From NCBI GenBank assembly GCA_001780385.1, contig MFGW01000210.1, positions 32,406 through 38,138 on the forward strand: DNA of 5,733 nucleotides, read 5' to 3'. The DNA comes from Candidatus Fischerbacteria bacterium RBG_13_37_8. Its GTDB lineage: Bacteria; Acidobacteriota; HRBIN11; MFGW01. The notes below the pieces were generated by a model that saw only the letters and a list, made by a program, of their open reading frames with translations, made no database searches and was not told the origin of the DNA. The position numbers and the translations under genes were made by a program. Below are positions 1 through 5,733 of this stretch, in pieces. Each line of letters opens with the position of its first letter. Position 1 is the stretch's first letter.

Positions 1-2
1 TA

Positions 3-143
3 CGTGAGGAAGTTAAGCGGGTAGTGGAGATCTTAGGACGAGGCGGTGGTTATATAATGAGTCCCACCAACAAAATTGGTCCTGAGGTACCCCTCGCCAA
101 CGTTCTCTCCCTTTATCAGTGGGGGGTCGGACCTAAACATTAG
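3..143 (+). CDS. C-terminal fragment of a uroporphyrinogen decarboxylase-family (URO-D/MtaA-like) protein
   Basis: Only the last 46 codons are in the window; the gene enters from the left in frame 3 and stops at TAG 141-143. The visible peptide starts REEVKRVVEILGRGGGYIMS and continues through NKIGPEVPLANVLSLYQ. A Gly-Gly-Gly-Tyr turn, then a short loop, then N-I-x-P-[DE]-V-P-x-x-N-[VI]-L-x-[LM]-[YV], is the usual C-terminal signature of the URO-D superfamily. That family includes heme-pathway uroporphyrinogen decarboxylase and the cobamide-dependent methyltransferases of the MtaA/MtbA type. The GGGYI form is more typical of the methyltransferase-like paralogues, but substrate residues are outside the window, so the reaction is not assigned. 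The last residues after LYQ (WGVGPKH) do not look like family sequence. They coincide with the end of element A, which appears to have replaced the native tail and supplied the stop. The family call is fairly secure; the subfamily is not. Confidence 0.7.
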   Translation, partial: REEVKRVVEILGRGGGYIMSPTNKIGPEVPLANVLSLYQWGVGPKH

Positions 144-250
144 ACCCTCCCATAATGCTGTCCCTGACGGCGTTACAAGGTGCCCCTATCTGAATTTCAT
201 CAAAATTTGCAAAAGCGTTGCGGACAGGTGTTTACAGGGTTCGCCCCTAC
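121..250 (+). mobile_element. Element A: short degenerate inverted-repeat element (MITE-like remnant) at the 3' end of the URO-D gene
   Basis: This stretch has no credible gene. It begins with a G-run and GGGGTCGGACCTAAACA (123-139). Its far end, TGTTTACAGGGTTCGCCCC (229-247), is an imperfect inverted copy: its reverse complement begins GGGGCGAACCC and ends TAAACA. Bases 121 to about 208 align with element B (4582 to about 4668) in the same orientation with about one gap. The best blocks are the first 30 bases (21 matches) and the shared CGGCGTT followed by CAA (168-178 versus 4628-4638). Inside A, TTACAAGGTGCCCCTAT (173-189) nearly repeats the right end (232-250), as if two right termini were present. 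No transposase reading frame is visible, so it would be non-autonomous or a remnant. Its edges are approximate. Confidence 0.5.
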
Positions 251-302
251 AGCAAAGCTCATAAAGGATTTCCATTTTGCATTTCCTCACTGTTGTTTTG
301 TG

Positions 303-331
303 TTGAAAAGATTATGAGTTTAGAATAAAAT
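303..331 (+). promoter_or_regulatory. Candidate sigma70-type promoter for transporter copy 1
   Basis: TTGAAA (303-308) and TAAAAT (326-331) are separated by 17 bases, the optimal spacing. Each differs from the consensus hexamers at one position. A start around 338-339 would leave a leader of some 23 bases before ATG 362. The leader is AT-rich and lacks a strong Shine-Dalgarno; AGAG at 351-354 is the nearest purine run. The prediction rests on sequence alone, in AT-rich DNA where chance matches are common. Confidence 0.45.
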
Positions 332-556
332 AATAATTCTATTTATTAACAGAGCGTAAATATGAACACTTTGGAGCAGGACAGAAAACTTGGAACGTTT
401 TTAGGTGTCTTCACACCGACCATTCTGACTATTTTGTGCGTCATAATGTATTTGCGATCAGGGTGGTTAACAGGTCATTTAGGCTTGATGCAGATGTTGA
501 TGGTGGTTGCGATAGCCAATTCTATAACGCTCATCACCACACTTTCATTTTCAGCG

Positions 557-562
557 ATGCTA
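557..562 (+). other. Frameshift 1 in copy 1 (one base missing)
   Basis: Copy 1 reads TCAGCGATGCTACG where copy 2 reads TCAGCGGTAGCGACG, one base longer. The protein runs LSFSA(M)ATNIRVGVGGAYY once a base is restored, for example ATGGCT for ATGCT. As written the first frame stops at 569-571. This lesion is not in a long homopolymer. Confidence 0.85.
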
Positions 563-1208
563 CGAATATAAGAGTTGGAGTAGGGGGTGCCTATTATATC
601 ATTTCACGAAGTTTAGGATTGGAGATATGTGGAGCGATAGGAGTTCCGTTATTTTTATCGCAAACATTTTCAGTTACATTATATTCATTTGGTTTAGCGG
701 AGTCTTTAGCAATCGTATGGCCTGGAGTGCCTGTACAGAAAGTAACTTTTGTAATAGTCATTGCTGTAGGATTGCTTGCATTAAGTGGCGCAAAGAAAAC
801 GTTAAAGACACAGGTTCCTATAATGATACTAATTGCTATTTCATTAGTAGCACTTACTACGGGAGCAATTATACGAAGTTGGGGGAAACCATTTACTATG
901 TTTTCTGCATCCGGGGAAATAGGTTTTTGGGCGGGCTTTGCAATTTTTTTTCCAGCAGTGACGGGAGTAATGGCTGGACTTGGGTTATCGGGTGATTTAC
1001 GCAATCCAGGGAGGGCAATACCACTTGGTTCCATTTCGGGAGTACTCACCGGTTTTGCTATTTATATGTTAGTACCGGTGATACTTGCACTTGGTGCCAG
1101 TGCATCGGAGTTGCAGCAAGACACGATGATATGGTTAAAGATTGCGCCACTTGGAGCAATATTGATATTGCCGGCGATGTGGGGTGCTATTTTTTCTTCA
1201 GCGGTAGG

Positions 1209-1212
1209 TTTT
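1209..1212 (+). other. Frameshift 2 in copy 1 (one T missing from a T run)
   Basis: Homology moves from frame 1 (WGAIFSSAVG) to frame 3 (SMLGAPRTLQALAMDR) across GGTTTTCCATG. A fifth T would give G-F-S-M-L-G-A-P in a single frame, inside the TM8 region. The homopolymer makes a read error as likely as a mutation. Copy 2 lacks this region, so it cannot arbitrate. Confidence 0.8.
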
Positions 1213-2157
1213 CCATGCTTGGAGCACCAAGGACCTTGCAGGCACTTGCCATGGATCGTATTGCGCCGACGCAATTTGCCAAAGAAACCGGTGACTGGAA
1301 GGAACTTGCTCCAGGAATAGTATTGACAACGGCTATTGCAGTAGTGGCTGTTTTTCTTGGTGACTTAAATGCCGTAGCACCATATGTCAGTATGTTTTTT
1401 CTGACTACATATGGTGTAGTTAACATAGTAGCAGCGCTTGAGACATTGAGTGGTGATCCATCCTGGAGACCGAAGATTCACATACCATGGGCAGTCAATT
1501 TAATAGGTGGCATTGCATGTTTAGGAGTAATATTTTTCTTTAACCCAATTGCTGGAATGGTTGCAATATTGACTGAATTAATTATCTGGATAATATTATC
1601 ATGTAGAAAAAGTACCGAGCGATGGGGCGATGCGCGGCGCGGCATTTATGAAACACTTATTCGATGGGCTTTGATAAAACTCTCCTCACGGCCTATGAGT
1701 GCCCGTAACTGGCGTCCGCACGTGCTGGTATTTGTTTCTGATCCGGTGAAGCATCTTGATTTAATTCGGTTTGGCAATTGGTTCAGCCAGGGACGCGGTG
1801 TAGTAACCGTATGTGAATTGGTAGTCGGTGATATTTTCAAGGAACAGCAGGATTTAATAGAGATGCGCAAGAATATGCAGGATTTGTTGAATCGTGAAGG
1901 GCTGGTAGTGTTCGCCGAAACAAACATTGTGAATGATGTGGTGGAGGGGATAAGCAGTGTTGCGCAGGCAAATGGTATGGCAGGATTACAGAGCAATACA
2001 ATTTTATTAGGTTGGCCTAAAGAGAGGGCAATGCTGGTACAATTTCTCAGCACAATGAGAAACCTGGAAAAATTAAGAAAATCACTTGTGATTGGCAGAG
2101 TTCAGCCACGATATCTTTTTCCGCGGGAGGGAATTCAGCGTTCAGTACATATATGGT

Positions 2158-2166
2158 GGGGGGGGG
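2158..2166 (+). other. Frameshift 3 in copy 1: nine-G tract with one extra base
   Basis: Copy 1 has nine consecutive G after ATATGGT. Copy 2 at the same place has GGGGTGGG (eight bases, broken by a T) and reads IWWGGMQHNGDLM in frame. Without the extra G, copy 1 would read IWWGGMQQNGDLM. The tract lies in the cytosolic C-terminal domain. Such a run is prone to polymerase slippage in the cell and to sequencing error. Confidence 0.85.
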
Positions 2167-2632
2167 ATGCAGCAGAATGGTGATCTCATGATTCTGCTTG
2201 CATATTTACTCACGCGGAATGCAGAATGGCGAAATGCCAAGATAACGATTTTAAGTATGGCTTCATCAGAGGAAATGAAGAAGAACACGGAGACATATTT
2301 AAACAAGCTTATACCGGAAATCCGAATAGATGCGGTAACTAAAGTTATCATGGAGGAGAAAGGAAAAACTTTTCAGGAGATAGTGCACAGGGAGAGTGCG
2401 CAAGCAGATGTAGTAATTTTTGGTTTAGCTACGCCGGTAGTTGGGAAAGAGGAAGAGTATGCGAAGCGGTTAGAGCAGCTTGCAGGAGATTTTCTGACTG
2501 TTTTTTTTGTGAAGAATTCAAGCCTTTTCATGGGTGAACTTCTCATACCCAAGAGCATGACTGAATATCAGGAAGAATAAGAAACCAAGCAATGAAAAAG
2601 CAGATATAATCAGCATGCTCATAAAAATGAAG

Positions 2633-2671
2633 CCACAGAGAATACTGATAAAAAGATGATAGTCTTTGTGG
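2633..2671 (+). terminator. Possible stem-loop downstream of copy 1
   Basis: CCACAGAG (2633-2640) pairs with CTTTGTGG (2664-2671), eight pairs including one G-U, about 50 bases after the copy 1 stop. It is followed by ATTTAATAATA and not by a clean T tract, so it is at best a weak intrinsic terminator. It may only be a transcript-end hairpin. Confidence 0.3.
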
Positions 2672-2712
2672 ATTTAATAATACTAAATGCGATGTAATTC
2701 TTGTTGATGGAA

Positions 2713-2741
2713 GGATGTTTGTAATAGTGCAACATACATCC
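2713..2741. repeat. Small imperfect inverted repeat upstream of copy 2
   Basis: GGATGT (2713-2718) is the reverse complement of ACATCC (2736-2741), with partial further pairing of TTTG against CAACAT inside. It sits about 45 bases before ATG 2788. It could be an operator or mRNA hairpin, but no regulator is known from this window and no convincing -35/-10 pair was found here. The rest of the 2581-2787 spacer shows no gene, and the upstream regions of copies 1 and 2 do not resemble each other. Confidence 0.25.
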
Positions 2742-3285
2742 CCGGCAGAGTTATAAGTTGTGTAAATTGAGAAATTGAGTATAAATTATGAATACAATAG
2801 AGCAGGACAGGAAATTAGGAACATTTTTAGGAGTATTCACGCCGACGATACTGACGATACTCGGTGTAATTATGTATTTAAGAACAGGCTGGTTGGTAGG
2901 GCATTTAGGATTGATGCAGATGTTGATAATTGTGGCGATTGGGAACTCAATCACGTTGATAACGACATTATCTTTTTCAGCGGTAGCGACGAATATAAGG
3001 GTAGGAGTAGGAGGAGCGTATTATATAATATCGAGGAGTTTAGGATTAGAGATAGGAGGAGCGATAGGAATACCGTTATTTTTATCGCAGACATTTTCGG
3101 TAACATTATATTCATTTGGATTAGCGGAGTCATTACGTTATGTATGGCATGATATTCCGATACAGAAGGTCACCTTTATCATAGTAATAGCAGTAGGTTT
3201 GCTAGCTTTGGCGGGATCCAAGATAGCATTAAAGACGCAGATCCCGATAATGATATTAATTGGCATATCATTGATGGCAATTACT

Positions 3286-3292
3286 TTAGTTA
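3286..3292 (+). other. Deletion junction in copy 2
   Basis: Seven bases (TTAGTTA) lie where copy 1 has 416 bases (859-1274), or 417 once its missing T is restored. The net loss of 410 bases is not a multiple of three, so the frame changes. Upstream sequence matches copy 1 up to codon 166 and downstream sequence matches from codon 306. No clear microhomology is visible between the two flanks as preserved in copy 1. Confidence 0.85.
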
Positions 3293-3963
3293 TTTGCCAG
3301 GCATACAGGAGATTGGAAAGAGCTTGCACCTGGGATAGTCATGGCGACAGTTATTGCTCTAGGAGCGGTATTGCTTGGTGATTTAAATACGGTTGCACCA
3401 TTTGTCAGCATGTTTTTTCTCACTTCTTATGGTGTAATAAATATTGTTGCGGCGCTTGAGACGTTAAGCGGGGATGCATCCTGGCGACCGAGAATAAGGA
3501 TACCCTGGGTAATCAGTTTACTGGGAGGAATAGCTTGTTTAGGGGTAATATTTTTTTTCAATCCGCTTGCAGGCATAATTGCCATACTGACTGAAGTAAT
3601 GATTTGGGTTTTTTTATCACGGCAGGAGAGTACTGATCGATGGGGAGATGTGCGAAGAGGGGTATACGAAAGCCTTATTCGGTGGGCATTGATAAGGTTA
3701 TCATCCCGCCCCATGAAAGCTCGTAATTGGCGTCCTCATATCCTGGTATTTGTTTCTGATCCTGTGAGGAATCTTGATTTAATCCGGTTTGGGAATTGGT
3801 TTAGTCAGGAGCGTGGAGTAGTAACAGTATGTGAGCTGGTGGTAGGTGATATATTTGATGAACGATTGAATTTGCATGAACGGCGCAAGAAAATGCAGGG
3901 AGTGCTTGATAATGAAGGTTTGGTAGTTTTTGCTGAGACGAATATAGTGAATGATGTAGTGGA

Positions 3964-4008
3964 GGGATAAGCAGTGTTGCGCAGGCAAATGGCATTGCAG
4001 GATTATAG
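3964..4008 (+). other. Frameshift and TAG nonsense codon in the C-terminal domain of copy 2
   Basis: Copy 1 reads GTGGAGGGGATAAGC (V-E-G-I-S) and copy 2 reads GTGGAGGGATAAGC. One G is lost from the run at 3964-3966, so the frame closes at TAA 3968-3970. Thirteen codons further in the restored frame, GGATTATAGAGC has TAG at 4006-4008 where copy 1 has CAG (Gln544). This is a single C-to-T change. Two independent lesions lie within 45 bases. Confidence 0.85.
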
Positions 4009-4581
4009 AGCAATACTATTTTATTGGGATGGCCAAAGGAAAGGGCAATGCTTGTGAAATTTCTGGACACCATGAGGCATCTCGAAAAATTAAGAAAATC
4101 GTTTATCATTGGAAAGATGCAGCCACGATTTTTATTCCCGCGTGAAGGAGTTAAACGTTTTATTCATATATGGTGGGGTGGGATGCAGCACAATGGTGAT
4201 CTCATGATATTGCTGGCGTATTTGCTTACTCAGAATCCGGAATGGCGTGATGTAAAGATTACGATTTTGAGTATGGCGTCTACTGAAGAGATGAGAAATA
4301 GCACGGAAACGTATTTAAACAAGCTTATTCTGGAGATTAGGATAGATGCGGTGATCAGAGTTATCATGGAGGAGAAGGGAAAAACTTTTCAGGAGATAGT
4401 TCACAGAGAGAGTGCGGAAGCAGAAGTAGTAATTTTTGGATTAGCTACACCTGCTGTAGGGAAAGAGGAGGAATATGCGAAGCGCTTAGAACAGCTTACA
4501 GGTGATTTTCCGACTGTCTTTTTTGTGAAAAATTCCAGCCTTTTCATGGGTCAGCTTCTTCTTCGAAAAAGCATATTACTC

Positions 4582-4817
4582 GGGGGGTCAGAGCCCGACA
4601 TTGGACAGTCTTAAACGCAGTCCAGAACGGCGTTGCAATGGGTACTTGCCAAGATTCCAGCAAATTTTATGTGAGAGGATAGCATCACTTCGCATTAACA
4701 TTGTTTCATGCATCATCAGAAATGGCGCCAGCGTTTTTTGCTGAAAATTTCGCACAGCGCATTGAAACGATGATGGAATCTATGTATCAAGATGGGCTAA
4801 TGTTATGCTACGACCCC
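4582..4817 (+). mobile_element. Element B: about 235-base inverted-repeat element remnant between copy 2 and the propeller gene
   Basis: The left end GGGGTCAGAGCCCGACATT (4584-4602) and right end AATGTTATGCTACGACCCC (4799-4817) are imperfect inverted repeats, with 14 of 19 positions matching. The first 90 or so bases align with element A. GGGGTCAG-type ends resemble the termini of many small IS-like or REP-associated elements, which is a recollection of general type and not an identification. The interior holds only broken frames; the best one, on the plus strand, includes NAVQNGVAMGTCQDSSKFYV and is interrupted by a stop before HHFALTLFHASSEMAPAFF. It could be a decayed gene fragment, but I do not recognise it. 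The left end overlaps the copy 2 tail and the right end overlaps the last codon and stop of the minus-strand gene. No target-site duplication is evident. Confidence 0.5.
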
Positions 4818-5731
4818 GTCCTTATTTTATTAATTCTCTCAATAAGACCTGACGGAAGTCGATCTTTTATCTCTGAGATTAAAACCTGTTTTGGAATTAA
4901 AGTATATCCCAGAGATTGTTGGTCATCTAAAACACATCCTTCCAAATTAACTAAATTATTATTTTTCAAGTTTTTTAATTCATCAGCAGAAAATTGTGCT
5001 ATAACATTTCGGCTTCTCCCCACTCTGATCACAGGATATCTTTTATTTTCAGAAGCAGTTGCAATTATTTCAGCTATGCCAGGATCTTTTGCGCCTACTT
5101 CCTTCACGAATTTAAAATCACTTTTCGTTACAATATAACAAGATGAGTTATGAAAGATATAGATGTAATTATCATCGGAGAGAATTTTCTGAGTCCAATT
5201 CTTTACTCTATCATAATTTATATAGTTGAGATTGGTTCTATCCATCATCCTGATAGTGGAACCATCTTTATCAGATTCAGAAATATAAATATATTTATCA
5301 TCAGCCTCAACATCGAAGCTGTAAGCTCCAACGGGTCCAAATTTTTTGCCGATCAATTCAGGCTTGTCTCTTAGCGTTTTTTCCCATCTATAAATAGCAT
5401 AAGTGTCAGTTCCACCATAAATATATTGTTCATCAGCATGAATACATAGAATTCCATCATAATCCAGTTTGGATGCATGAATTTTAACGTAGTTCTTTGC
5501 ATTCCACTTAATTATACATTTATCAGTGGAGCAAGAATAAAGAACATCTCCCTCTACTATGATGTCAAGAACAGGAGCCGAATGTTCTTCGAGTGTCGAA
5601 ATGATCTCAAGAGTATCATGGTTTAAGATAAGAATTCCTATTGACGAGGCTACATAAATCCTGGCATCATCGATTATAATAGTAAATATCATTCCACAAT
5701 CTAATTTCTTCTCCCTGATCTTCTCATGCGT
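4808..5731 (-). CDS. WD40-type beta-propeller protein, N-terminus beyond the window
   Basis: The minus-strand frame is open from the right edge to TAG at 4810-4808. ATG at 5692 exists, but 13 further in-frame codons upstream (THEKIREKKLDCG) contain no stop and fit as a continuing propeller strand, so the true start is probably outside. Numbering from that Met, similar strand units recur about every 40-44 residues: IFTIIIDDARIYVAS (2-16), LDIIVEGDVLYSCSTD (42-57), LCIHADEQYIYGGTD (82-96), FDVEADDKYIYISESD (126-141) and ILSDDNYIYIF (170-180). The block HSAPVLDIIVEGDVLYSC then DKCIIKWN is a classic WD40 blade. Residues from about 235 form a non-repeat tail. The window portion has no signal peptide or membrane segment, and WD40 propellers are usually protein-binding scaffolds, so a partner cannot be named. 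The gene converges on copy 2, and its last residues (RTGS) lie in element B, so the native C-terminus may be lost. Confidence 0.75.
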   Translation of the reverse strand, partial: THEKIREKKLDCGMIFTIIIDDARIYVASSIGILILNHDTLEIISTLEEHSAPVLDIIVEGDVLYSCSTDKCIIKWNAKNYVKIHASKLDYDGILCIHADEQYIYGGTDTYAIYRWEKTLRDKPELIGKKFGPVGAYSFDVEADDKYIYISESDKDGSTIRMMDRTNLNYINYDRVKNWTQKILSDDNYIYIFHNSSCYIVTKSDFKFVKEVGAKDPGIAEIIATASENKRYPVIRVGRSRNVIAQFSADELKNLKNNNLVNLEGCVLDDQQSLGYTLIPKQVLISEIKDRLPSGLIERINKIRTGS

Positions 5732-5733
5732 AT

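Larger units (their letters stand above)
362..2580 (+). pseudogene. Transporter copy 1: cation-chloride cotransporter-like (SLC12/APC superfamily) protein, three frameshifts as written
   Basis: The reading frame changes three times: codon frame 2 up to about 560, frame 1 to about 1210, frame 3 to about 2160, then frame 1 to TAA 2578-2580. Adding one base near 557-562 and one in the T-run 1209-1212, and removing one from the G-run 2158-2166, gives one 739-residue protein, a normal length for bacterial and archaeal SLC12 homologues. The N-terminal half (about 1-415) is a 12-segment permease. TM1 carries PTILTIL.VIMYLR, TM3 begins after GGAYYIISRSLGLE, TM6 is followed by GLGLSGDLRNPGRAIP, and TM8 carries AIFSSAVG then LGAPRTLQALAMDR. 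All are SLC12 hallmarks. Tyr108 (TLYSFGLAE) matches the potassium-site tyrosine of NKCC1. A276, S279 and S280 match its sodium site. Residues from about 445 form the cytosolic SLC12 C-terminal domain (RNWRPHVLVF, GWPKERAML, WWGGMQQNGDLM). Ion specificity is inferred, not shown. The start is chosen because ATG 362 and ATG 2788 give aligned MNT(L/I)EQDRKLGTFLGVF. Two conserved glycines are cysteines here (codons 26 and 90). It could be intact in the real genome if the indels are read errors. Confidence 0.85.
362..4560 (+). repeat. Ancient tandem gene duplication (copy 1 / copy 2)
   Basis: The two transporter reading frames are head-to-tail with a 207-base spacer. They align from the initiator ATG to SLFMG(E/Q)LL, apart from the deletion in copy 2. 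In the 96-residue block starting MAS(S/T)EEM I count 13 amino-acid differences. At the DNA level many differences there fall at third codon positions, though short runs are identical, such as ATCATGGAGGAGAA and ACTTTTCAGGAGATAGT. Spacer and upstream DNA are not recognisably duplicated, so the duplication is old or its flanks were not included. Confidence 0.9.
2788..4614 (+). pseudogene. Transporter copy 2: SLC12-like cotransporter with internal deletion, frameshift, nonsense codon and replaced C-terminus
   Basis: This is a tandem paralogue of copy 1. ATG 2788 opens MNTIEQDRKLGTFLGVFTPT, and TM1-TM5 read cleanly to residue 166 with the conserved glycines intact (TILGVIMYLRTGW, LEIGGAIGIPLF) and Tyr108 present. 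After ACT 3283-3285 the sequence jumps to the equivalent of copy 1 residue 306 (FARHTGDWKELAPG), now in frame 2. A net 410 bases are missing: the remainder of TM5 through TM8, including the conserved GDLRNP loop and the sodium-site A-x-x-S-S. Frame 2 then reads the last permease segments and the start of the cytosolic domain to a false stop at 3968-3970, caused by a missing G. Frame 1 carries the rest, with TAG (4006-4008) where copy 1 has CAG. The last shared residues are SLFMGQLL. The tail LRKSILLGGSEPDIGQS differs from copy 1 and runs into element B, which supplies TAA 4612-4614. No strong Shine-Dalgarno precedes the start. A functional transporter is very unlikely. Confidence 0.88.

Noticed and set aside
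76..264. Open frame of 62 codons on the plus strand over the URO-D end and element A
   Set aside because: Its first part is out of frame with the URO-D family peptide and the rest lies in a repeat element. There is no family resemblance.
594..2053. Long minus-strand open frames opposite copy 1 (594-1049, 1062-1274, 1187-1426, 1646-2053)
   Set aside because: They are mirror frames of the conserved transporter coding strand and show no independent motif.
362..2580. Programmed ribosomal frameshifting as the explanation for the frame changes in copy 1
   Set aside because: Three separate shifts in two directions without slippery heptamers plus stimulators would be needed, and copy 2 reads two of the sites without a shift. 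Mutation or sequencing error is simpler.
4723..4745. GGCGCC palindrome followed by a T run (intrinsic terminator between the converging genes)
   Set aside because: The only stem directly bracketing the T run is CAGC/GCTG with the T tract inside the loop, which does not make a terminator.
4690..4800. Transposase gene inside element B
   Set aside because: Only short interrupted frames exist in the element and no catalytic motif can be read.
4701..5138. Plus-strand open frame of 145 codons
   Set aside because: It starts inside element B and then runs antisense to the WD40-type gene, whose repeat pattern is convincing on the other strand.
1..5733. tRNA, rRNA, riboswitch or CRISPR array
   Set aside because: No cloverleaf, regularly spaced repeat or conserved RNA motif was seen on either strand. 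The repeats present are the gene duplication and the two elements.

Overview
The window is bacterial-type DNA of moderate to low GC. It reads as a decaying accessory locus. Two tandem paralogous genes for a cation-chloride-cotransporter-like (SLC12/APC superfamily) membrane transporter dominate it, and as written both are broken. The host cannot be fixed from the sequence. Corrinoid/URO-D-type methyltransferases, WD40-type propellers and short degenerate inverted-repeat elements at gene ends are frequent in environmental bacteria (anammox planctomycetes would fit), but this is a guess.

Layout. (1) 3-143, plus strand: the C-terminal end of a uroporphyrinogen-decarboxylase-family (URO-D/MtaA-like) protein. 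(2) About 121-250: a short mobile-element remnant (element A), whose end overlaps that gene and supplies its last residues and stop codon. (3) 303-331: a plausible sigma70-type promoter. (4) 362-2580: transporter copy 1. Restoring three single-base indels gives a full-length protein of 739 residues, with a 12-segment permease domain and a cytosolic SLC12-type C-terminal domain. (5) 2581-2787: an intergenic spacer with two small hairpins. (6) 2788-4614: transporter copy 2. It has the same start and end architecture but carries a net 410-base internal deletion, a single-base frameshift, a TAG nonsense codon and a replaced C-terminus. (7) 4582-4817: element B, homologous to element A over roughly its first 90 bases, in the same orientation and with imperfect terminal inverted repeats. 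(8) 4808 to the right edge, minus strand: a WD40/beta-propeller protein whose N-terminus lies outside the window and whose stop codon falls inside the end of element B.

How it fits together. The transporter duplication is flanked by two diverged copies of one short element, and the elements provide the stop codons of three genes. Protein similarity between the two transporters is high (13 differences in a 96-residue C-terminal block counted by eye), with many differences at third codon positions. Both copies therefore seem to have been under selection before they broke, or some of the lesions are assembly errors. Three of the four single-base indels lie in G or T runs, so read errors must be excluded before calling copy 1 a pseudogene. 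The large deletion and the replaced tail of copy 2 are not easily explained that way. No RNA gene, CRISPR array or complete transposase gene is visible.
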